Assembly: GCA_030374765.1 (NCBI GenBank)
Contig: JARGXX010000012.1
Coordinates: forward strand, 186,001 to 250,000
From: Agarophyton chilense
Taxonomy: Eukaryota > Rhodophyta > Florideophyceae > Gracilariales > Gracilariaceae
Reading direction: 5' to 3'
Length of the DNA stretch: 64,000 nucleotides
The notes beneath the pieces are model-generated. The model saw nothing but the letters and a program-made list of their open reading frames with translations. It had not been told where the DNA came from and did no database searches. Positions 56,868 through 64,000 of the stretch are shown piece after piece (positions within the stretch are counted from its first letter, which is position 1; every line of letters begins with the position of its first letter). Made by a program: the position numbers and the translations under genes.

Positions 56868-57640
56868 TGTAGGACAATGCCCCAAAGGGGGAAAATCTAC
56901 GAAGACGTCCAGATCTTCCTCTCACGAGGTAACCGGCGCGGTAGAGCCCTCCCAGGGATCGGCGCGCAATGCCGGGTGTAAGCCGGAGCCGAACCGTCGC
57001 GACGGGCGCAGGGAGGCTGAAAGAAGCCGAGAATATCCGCCGAAGCGGTGCTTGCGTATCCTTTGAGGAGGCAAAACCCACGAGATTGGCGAGCACGACA
57101 GGTGTCAGTGCGAGCCGCAAGAGCGGGAATTGCCCAATGAAGGGGAGGAAAAGGGAAGGAAAATGGGAACGGAGGCAAGAGGGCGAGGTTGACCACGAGT
57201 CGCAAGAGGGGACTTGGAAATAGCCGGCAGTGCCGGGTGTAGCAAACCGTTTACACGGGCGGAACCACGAAAATGGGAATAGATACCCAACACACGAAGG
57301 CTGCTTGAACGTCCAAGGGGGTTGGGAAGCCGTGCACCACGGGAAATCCCTCCGTAAGGAGTTGTATATCCGCGCAGGCGGTTCGACCCAGAGCCAAGAT
57401 CTGGAAGACCAAGATCACCCTTGTTGGGGAGACTTTACTGGACCGGCCGCCGCGAGGCCGGCGGCCTAAGTACTGTAGTCACCGTAGAATAGAATAAATA
57501 AAGTCTATCCTAAATAGCTAAATGTCCGTCTAACAAAGGGGCCAATCTGGCGGCCACGTGTCGCGCGGGCGCTGCGGCCACGTGTATGGCACCCGGTCCC
57601 GCCGGTGCATCACCGGCGTTCCGGAAACGTCGTGAAAACG
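56868..57640 (-). repeat. Solo LTR of Gypsy 1 type, inserted in piggyBac
   Basis: Starts TGTAGGACAA like the LTR at 3897 and shares the GATCTTCCTCTC block, the GGTGTAAG.C.GAG.C block, the AGAGCCAAGA block, the A/T-rich segment and CACGTGT motifs. No primer-binding site lies at its inner end (unlike 3875-3893), so it seems to be a solo LTR. It is G/C-rich and has several open but meaningless frames. The right end near 57,640 is approximate. Confidence 0.65.
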
Positions 57641-57689
57641 GATTACTCCTACTCATAACGAGGTTGCACGCCGGAGGCTCCGGAAAAAA

Positions 57690-58180
57690 ACTTAAGTCCC
57701 CAAAAACCTCCCTGGAGGACGTTGCTCTTCAAGAATGGTCTTTCAGAGTAAATAATTCTTTGCTGGCAATGTGCGTGGTTGATGATTGGAAGCTTTACAA
57801 TGGTTCATATGGAAGGAAACACATTGAATCTAACACCGCTTAATTTCTTTTATAATCTAGCAGACGGATTAGTAGATAACAACTGAGATGCTATTCGAAC
57901 TATGGAAAGAAAATGTAAAGAGGAAGATGAAATAGAAAACCCATATATAGCCGGTACGGGCATTCATTTAATGGAGACCAATCGAAAAAGAAGGACATTG
58001 GATGGTTCTTTGACGTCTCACACATATCAAGGACGATGAAAAGTCTGCAAGACCACTTACAAATTGAAATTTGTTTTTTCAGCATGCAAAAAGTACAATG
58101 ATATGGATGTTTATATATGTCACAGTGGAACCGGTCGGGAGTGTTTCATAGATCATATGCGTGACATTAATCACATTTCG
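57690..58180 (+). pseudogene. piggyBac transposase, C-terminal part
   Basis: WSFRVNNSLLAMCVVDDWKLYNGSYG (as separate short blocks RVNNSLLA and VVDDWKLYNG) matches the end of the catalytic domain, which has 'V..VV.DsW.LY'. Further on, FSACKKYNDMDVYICHSGTG, then RECFIDHM, is the cysteine-rich C-terminal zinc finger of piggyBac transposases. The stretch continues the enzyme that breaks off at 56,251, in the same orientation. It lies in more than one frame. Confidence 0.65.
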
Positions 58181-58675
58181 AGCAACATTAAGTCAACAGC
58201 ATTGACGGTCTTGTGTCAAAATGCGTTTTTAAGGCTTTTCAGAGGCATTTTTTAAAATTGTAAAGCAAAAGTTCAAATTACCTTAAGCCGACTACTAATT
58301 GAATCCGCGTTATTCAACTTGCTAGGTATATTATGGTCTCTGACGAAACAATCCCTTTAGCAGATGTCACCTTATTCTATCTGCTGTCCAAGTGGACGCG
58401 AATGCGTTCTTAGACCAAAATAGTTTTTAGAATTAGTCAAGCTCTCGTAGGAGTTTCCGAGTTACACTGAACTCAGCGAGGTTTGAACTCTGTTTTTATC
58501 GGTCTCCGAGCGGTCATTAATTCACTGAGCTGCTGTTATTGAAGACAACTGTCTAAGGAATGTACTTTGAAGCAGGAGGAACATGGTTAGAAATTCAGTT
58601 TTTTACTTAGAAAATAGAATATGCCGCTGCAGTATGGAAACCAGCAATTTTACCTATTTTTTCGAAAATAGAACT

Positions 58676-58691
58676 GGCCTCATATGAGGCC
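58676..58691. repeat. 16-bp palindrome, right copy
   Basis: GGCCTCATATGAGGCC, partner of 54,370-54,385. It lies about 0.5 kb beyond the transposase C-terminus. Confidence 0.85.
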
Positions 58692-58699
58692 AAACTGTA

Positions 58700-59268
58700 A
58701 ACTTTTGTGCTGATTATTTTGTTATTTTGACCGTTTTTTTGTGTGGGAGCAGAAAAGACTGTATGTTCTTCTAAAAAAAATTGCGCTTAACGAAACTGCT
58801 TCTATGTGAAAGAATACACCTTCTGTAACAAAACAATATAGAGTATATGTTTAACTGATTAGCATGCCAATTTCTATATTAGAATATAAAACAAGCTTCT
58901 TTGGGTGCAAAAACAGCGGATGCACTCCCAAAACTCGTTTTAGAGCTCTGTATGCAACAGAACTATCTTCCAAAAAATAATCAATTTCGAACAGTCGCCC
59001 CGTCGAATAGACACTAGCTTGGCTAGCTAGCTATAGATTCTCTGCGCGAGTATAGATATCATTACATAATATATCTGATATATTACGAGGCACGAAGTTT
59101 TTAATATATTATATCAATAACCTCGTGCCTCGTTATCTGCACTTGGTTTTCGATGGAACTCTTACTATACAAAACTCCACACGTTCAATTCCGAAGTTTC
59201 GTTGCACGTGAACAGCTGCGTAACATGCTCACTTTCGCTGCAGTAGTCAGTCGGAGCAATACTCTAGC
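58700..59268. other. Intergenic region downstream of the sulfotransferase gene
   Basis: No reading frame of note. A/T-rich, with TAATATATTATATC-type sequence and the inverted repeat 59,085-59,133 described separately. It would contain the 3' UTR of the minus-strand sulfotransferase. Confidence 0.5.
59085..59133. repeat. Inverted repeat of 15 bp with one mismatch
   Basis: ACGAGGCACGAAGTT and AACCTCGTGCCTCGT flank a 19-base A/T-rich loop. It lies about 140 bases beyond the stop codon of the sulfotransferase. It could be an RNA hairpin at the mRNA 3' end or the remains of a small inverted-repeat transposon. Confidence 0.75.
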
Positions 59269-60213
59269 TCAAGAGTGAACAGGAAAACGTTCTTCTCCCA
59301 CGTCCGATTCGGTTGCAAAGAGATACAATCTTTTCGCGGTTTTCTCAGGAATCATCAGTTCGGCCCGTTTCACAGCGTGTCGATGTTCAATTCCCTCTTT
59401 GACCAGATCACCAAAAGGAAGACGGTCAACCAACGGTTGCAACAAGCTCACATTTGACAACCGCTTCACGTCAACAATAATGTCATACGGGATGTAATCA
59501 AAGTGCAGTTGTTGAGGGCGAATGTGAACATCTAACTGTTGAAGCGGTACCACTTTTTTCTCGCGCACCAGATCAAGTGCTTCTGCAAATTCGCTTATAT
59601 TCATGCACTTTTTCGGCGATTCCGGGAGCTCAGCCAGCTCTCTAAGATATGGCACGATGATGCTGTACGCCAGATCAGCGTTGAACTGCTCCGTCACACA
59701 AGCAAACTTGTCATTGAATGCGGAGATGAGCCGATCAAATGGATTCCGTTGTATCGCCACTCGCAACGTAGATTTAGAGCTGAGAATGCGACGACGTTCG
59801 GCCATCGAAATGTCCTTCAAATAAACTGCTTTAGAGTTCCAACAGTCTGACTGTATGTCTTGTACATTGGTGCCACACACGTCGTTCGAGTACTCTTTAT
59901 TCCCCGTGATACCGCTATATAACCACTGGAACATAGAAGTACTTCCGGCCTTTGCTACCGAAGCGAGCAGCAGATCCGCGGAGGGAAAGTATGCAAACTG
60001 CTTGTTTGCAGCAATTTCATCCAGCAAGGCCTCATCGGTGAGAAGAGAGTCGATATTCGGGGCCAATCTGACCGCTAGCGGGTTTGCAGCGCTGGGTTGC
60101 ATCGCTCGAAGGAAGAATGCGGCTACCAACGACGTGAAGAGCAAAACGGTGACGAACACAAGGTAGAGCGATTTGTTGCGCGCAATCTTTGGGCAATATT
60201 GCTCGAAGTACAT
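59269..60213 (-). CDS. Carbohydrate sulfotransferase, type II membrane protein
   Basis: An intact single-exon gene of 314 codons. The enzyme would transfer sulfate from PAPS to a sugar hydroxyl in the Golgi. A short cytoplasmic N-terminus is followed by one membrane anchor (residues about 16-36, LYLVFVTVLLFTSLVAAFFL), a type II topology. The PAPS 5'-phosphosulfate loop is SVAKAGSTSMFQWL (86-98) and the 3'-phosphate site is AIQRNPFDRLISAFNDKF (153-170). The HIRPQQ motif (230-235) is typical of the Sulfotransfer_2 (PF03567) group. Two N-glycosylation sites lie at N205 and N254. The length fits the family. The first ATG is just upstream of the anchor, as expected. In red algae such enzymes are candidates for sulfation of galactans, but the substrate is unknown. 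Confidence 0.85.
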   Translation of the reverse strand: MYFEQYCPKIARNKSLYLVFVTVLLFTSLVAAFFLRAMQPSAANPLAVRLAPNIDSLLTDEALLDEIAANKQFAYFPSADLLLASVAKAGSTSMFQWLYSGITGNKEYSNDVCGTNVQDIQSDCWNSKAVYLKDISMAERRRILSSKSTLRVAIQRNPFDRLISAFNDKFACVTEQFNADLAYSIIVPYLRELAELPESPKKCMNISEFAEALDLVREKKVVPLQQLDVHIRPQQLHFDYIPYDIIVDVKRLSNVSLLQPLVDRLPFGDLVKEGIEHRHAVKRAELMIPEKTAKRLYLFATESDVGEERFPVHS

Positions 60214-60289
60214 TATCGAAGGCTGCAGGCGGACGCTGAGCGAAAGCGTGCAGAGCAGGGGGTTTTGACTGGAGGCCGGGACTAGGCAG

Positions 60290-62480
60290 GTAGGAGAATT
60301 GATACAGTAATGGTGTATCAGCGAAATGCGGTTGGAATGTGTGCCACCTCCATATCTATGGCGGGGTGGCTTAGGACACGTCCTCGAAGTAGCATGTTTT
60401 TAAGACACATTGCGACTGCGATATTCGAACCGGAAACGTACTTCGTAGAAGTCCTCTAGGTTGCCTAATCCGTGTGTCATGCACGATTGTCTTGGTCGGC
60501 TCTGGTCCTCGGTGCTCAATTCAGATCTTTGTGTAAGAAAGACAGGCTATCATGCAAATGTGCACAATTGCTGTAAATTAGTGTTTCTCGCAAGAAAGAA
60601 TTGGGGGAGACAGCTTATCTCAGATTCATCCCCTACAAGGCATCTATCAAATTTCACTCCTGTGATTATTAATACTGCAACCTATACTACGTGATGAGTA
60701 GGAGCTGGCAGTGGTTGGTGTCTGATTTTGAACATATAACCAATGAAAGGGCCACAAGTGCAAGTTTCTTTCTGTCGTATCTTCCAGATTGGGGTAGACA
60801 TTCATAGACTGGCTTGGCTTATGTAGTTTACCAGATGATTGTTAAGGCATTATTTGATATGCACTCTCCCGCCATTTTGGGAGAGCGGTGACGCTGAGCC
60901 GAAGGTTGCCTTCACCCCTTAAAATGAGGCTCAGGAGTGCCTCTTACTGACAGTGAGAAACAGCTATCGGAGTGCCGGAAGTAAACTAACTCTTCTTAGT
61001 TTCACTTGTTGCCTGATGGTGGATCCCCCTATGCCCGTGTTGTATTCAATCGCGAGGCAATCCGTAAACAGTGGTGACTTTGAAGTGTGGCCCAAAACAT
61101 AAGCACCTGAACAACGCCATGCTTCACATTTGCGCAAAGCCGCCCGAAACTCTTGATTAAGAGACAAATGATGACGATGTGCAATGTGTACACAACGAGC
61201 ACGGACTTGGAAATGGTCCATGGGACCTTTCTTTGAATGTCTCAAATCCCTCGTCTAGCTAGTAGAGCTCATTAGAGATAAGGGATGCCCCTCGTTGCTG
61301 CCATGATAGCAAGGCAACGCGAAACAAAAGTGACCGTCATGTTGTGAGCTGTGTGTCGTCGAATGGGGCAACTGCTAGCTAGCCAGACTACCTTCGGTAA
61401 CTTCCCCCTTGCTCGTCAAAACCCAGAAGAACACAATAGTCTCTCGGTATTGCGACATGATGTCACGCTTCGAGCAAAAGCTCAGAGTCGTCAACAGGAA
61501 GACTTCAAAATATCTCATTACAGTACCATTTAAAAGGAAGTTGTGATGACCCATCATTGGTTATGTCACTTCCATGCATGACCACAGGTAACTAATCCCA
61601 TTGACGATCAGGTATATCTACGAATGAGTGATTGTGGATGAATGCTCGAGCTTTGATTGAATCTACACGAGGGGCCATCATTTTAGAATTCATATAAAGT
61701 AAGCGGCGTTGCGTTCCTGCTCTTTCCTTAAAAGAAAACGATTAGGTGGGATGTGAAGAATCGGATGTGGAGTGCTCTCGAAAGCACATTTGTCTGGCAA
61801 GGTTACAGTCATCCTGCTCCAGCTAATCGTCCATATTGGCCTAGTTGCAGATTCCTATTTCTCTTGGTTTTTACTCGGTCATGGTGTAGCTAGTGGTAAC
61901 ATAATAACAGGTGAGAACATTTCCCAGTCCGAATACCTCCCTCTTCTCGCGGTGCCATAGAGCGCATCAAAACGGAAAGCATTGTTTCGTGACACCTCAA
62001 TCTGGCCATATTGTACTTCATTATGGCAGTGATTGTTTCTTGAAGCATTTCTGCTCCTCAGTATTTGCACTCAAATACTACTTCCAAAACATCTGGCACA
62101 AAGTCATTGGCAAGCCCTGCGGTATTCTGCAGGCGTTGCGCTCTCTCACCGAATAATCGGTCGGGGGTTTTGATGTGCCCCAATCGTTTCGGGGCAAAAC
62201 GAATACAAAAGTTCGTCTATCACTCGGGTTAATTCAATCATGTTATCTTTTTCATACTAGACGCACGGTTTCTAAGGAGTTTCCACCTGCGTTTATACAT
62301 GAAAACGTTACTTGGCTCCACATTTGACTGGAGAGCATCTTACTCTTCTCCAGCGTGTTGTCAAGAGGAGTCATATGGCAGCTCACCGGACATGCAACGG
62401 CCGTAGAGCTTCGCTTCCCCCGTTCATTTGTGTTCAAGCTTCTTTGTCCATAGAAATGATACAGTCTTCCGCTCTGAGAG
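60290..62480. other. No recognisable gene
   Basis: Frames up to 93 codons, none recognised. Contains a 7-bp hairpin CTCTCCC...GGGAGAG at 60,864-60,885. The left part includes the upstream region of the sulfotransferase. I see no RNA gene. Confidence 0.5.
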
Positions 62481-62510
62481 CATGTACATAACGCTATTTT
62501 CTGATCCTAT

Positions 62511-64000
62511 TTGCATCATTATTCTAACAATTTTCGGCTAAGTCAGTCATCCTGGACGACGCCATCATCCAAAGCGATGCTCATCCCCAAAGGCTCTAAA
62601 ATTTTCGAACTAGACGTCTGCAATAAATCTGGAGTGGGAAATGACAATGTGTGGCATGTTCATGACTTTTACGAAAATCAGTTCAACGATCCGATGAATA
62701 TCAACCTTGGTGAAAATGCTGTATCTCTTATCACTGCCCTTACAACGTCTATTTCTCACGGCTTTTTGGTGGATATCGTGTATCGAACGATTGTTCGTGG
62801 CAGAAAGGGTAGCGCCACTAAACGCTTTGTTTTGAGGCGATACCTTGTAGATATTTATACCAATCCCGTACATCTCTTCTCGAATCTTATTGGAGTTTTC
62901 AAAAGAAATCCTGCTTGTGAAGATGTTCAAGGACAACAAATTCAAGATTTCATGCCGTCTTCCTCCGTTTTGGCTAGAACAACTAGCAAAACAGGCATGC
63001 AACTGACCGTGTTTTCATTGGGACTGTTTACCGTATTTGTTGAATTTTTGTTCATCTTCCTGGCCACCAAAACAGAACAAGGTATACGACGTGCACCTGA
63101 AAAATGTTCCCTCGTTTGAAATGGAAGTCAGGGGTTGTGAACGACTTGAACCTCCTGTGTTGGGTGGCTGTTCAAATGAAGGACCTGTGCCTAAAACAGA
63201 TGGCTTCACTTCGAAAGGAAACATACAAATCTGTCATGGATGGGCTCTTGTGGGGCCTTTGACTCCACTTAAGCATGGAACCAATGAGGTTTTGGTGTAC
63301 CTTGGCGTCCAAAACGGATTCAGAATTCAAGTCTTCGTAGAAGACAAGAACATTACGACCAACGAAAACATAAAACTAGGGTTGATGCTTGAAAACGGTC
63401 AGTTTTATGTGGGCCAAAACACTCAAACCAGTGTTCAATTGAAATCTGCCTTAGAACGACGACTATCAAGAACAAATGCCACTGTTTTATTCCGTTCTTC
63501 ACAAAGCTCAGATAATCCAAACCCTGAACAAAGGATGCACCCGGATTCATCAAACATACATCTTCCGCGTCGCCGACAATCAATCCTCAAAAATTCCAGT
63601 TCGATTGCAACCACTATGTTTGTGGTTGACGTGAGCCGGGTAAATTCAAGTGAAACCGTTTACACGCTAAATTCTGCTGCGGTGGGGAACGAAGTAACTC
63701 TTGGAATACCAAGAATGCATAAATATCTACATGGTGCAGTGCAGTCCATCATGTTTCCCACAGGAAAAAATCGCGGGATCAGCACTTTGAGATCAAACCG
63801 AATTCGGTATCTGGATGAGGAAACCACTCCCATAGCGTTCTACAACAGACCTTGGATTGGAGTCGTACCTAGCATGATCATTTGTGCCGGTCTGATACTT
63901 ATCTGGATTGTACTTGCCACTCTAGGCCTTGAAAGTGGGGTGGACGCGCGATGGGCTTGGAAAGAGTTCTTTTCTGACACATACACTGTTTCAGACTTCG
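62511..64000 (+). CDS. Large membrane protein of unknown function (runs off the right edge)
   Basis: Two long adjoining reading stretches look like one gene. The first, 62,511-63,119, ends in a hydrophobic segment (LTVFSLGLFTVFVEFLFIFL). The second, 63,082 to the window end (over 300 codons open), starts VYDVHLKNVPSFEMEVRGCE, has a Cys-containing, polar, probably extracytoplasmic body (SNEGPVPKTDGF, QVFVEDKNITTNENI) and ends with a second membrane helix (GVVPSMIICAGLILIWIVLATL, near 63,860-63,930) and a DARWAWKEFF stretch. The frames overlap at 63,082-63,119 and differ by one, so a one-base frameshift (or a sequencing error) or an intron joins them. NxS/T sites are frequent. I recognise no family. 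The start codon is uncertain: the first stretch opens with TTG here. Confidence 0.55.

Larger units (their letters stand above)
54370..58691 (+). mobile_element. piggyBac-type DNA transposon, split by two LTRs
   Basis: The outer limits are suggested by two copies of a 22-bp sequence with the perfect palindrome GGCCTCATATGAGGCC (54,370-54,385 and 58,676-58,691). Between them lie the N-terminal and catalytic part of a piggyBac transposase (54,569-56,251) and its C-terminal part (about 57,700-58,180). The two parts are separated by two unrelated LTR sequences (56,255-56,804 and 56,868-57,640). True TTAA-flanked ends were not identified, so the outer borders are tentative. Confidence 0.65.

Noticed and set aside
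57380-57400. A GGTTCGACCC segment resembling a pol III B box in the Gypsy 1-type solo LTR
   Set aside because: Two positions differ from the consensus, there is no A box or stem around it, and the Gypsy 1 LTR lacks it at the corresponding place.
1-64000. Bacterial features, CRISPR arrays, rRNA genes, Polinton-type capsid genes and viral envelope genes
   Set aside because: None was seen. There is no spaced repeat array, no ribosomal core sequence and no operon-like gene spacing. The repeats found are LTRs, tandem repeats or hairpins.

Overview
This window is eukaryotic nuclear DNA dominated by transposable elements. It has no operons, the gene remains are spliceosomal, checkpoint and mitochondrial proteins, and the one clearly intact host gene is a single-exon Golgi-type carbohydrate sulfotransferase. 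A compact, intron-poor, repeat-rich genome with such sulfotransferases would fit a multicellular red alga (florideophyte, Chondrus-like), but that is inference from gene content, not proof.

Layout. 1-4690: Ty3/Gypsy element on the minus strand, cut by the window edge, with a 5' LTR and primer-binding site. 4700-8650: Ty1/Copia remnant (plus). 8650-14260: mostly unassigned, with a Copia gag relic at 11.65-12.43 kb. 14.27-18.3 kb: a CACTA (En/Spm) transposon with a tnp2 transposase on the minus strand and a divergent unknown ORF. 18.8-24.6 kb: a strongly decayed second Gypsy element with foreign DNA inside its RNase H region. 25.1-27.4 kb: a hAT transposase. 28.4-32.8 kb: host gene remnants, namely a CCDC90/MCUR1-like protein, a 3'-truncated Brr2 (SNRNP200) helicase and, head-to-head with Brr2, a WBP4/FBP21-like U1 zinc-finger protein. 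35.0-38.1 kb: a tyrosine-recombinase (DIRS-order) retroelement flanked by direct repeats. 38,780-49,113: a full-length third Gypsy element with two 446-bp LTRs, a chromodomain and a long antisense reading frame between pol and the 3' LTR. 49.1-52.2 kb: an ATR checkpoint-kinase remnant (HEAT/FAT part only). 52.4-53.6 kb: a PIF/Harbinger-type transposase (minus). 54.4-58.7 kb: a piggyBac transposon split by two unrelated LTRs. 59.3-60.2 kb: the sulfotransferase gene (minus). 62.5-64.0 kb: a large membrane protein of unknown function running off the window.

The most unusual signal is inside the LTRs of the third Gypsy element. Both LTRs carry, antisense to the element and just before the LTR end, a tRNA-like module: an A-box-like D-arm, a consensus-perfect B box in the 3' LTR copy and a nearly paired acceptor stem, but no anticodon arm. 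Other notable points are a perfect 27-bp hairpin in the DIRS-like element, physical pairing of Brr2 and FBP21-like relics (their human counterparts interact), and DNA-transposon transposases inactivated almost only by in-frame stops.

Everything here was read by eye. Boundaries given as round numbers are approximate.
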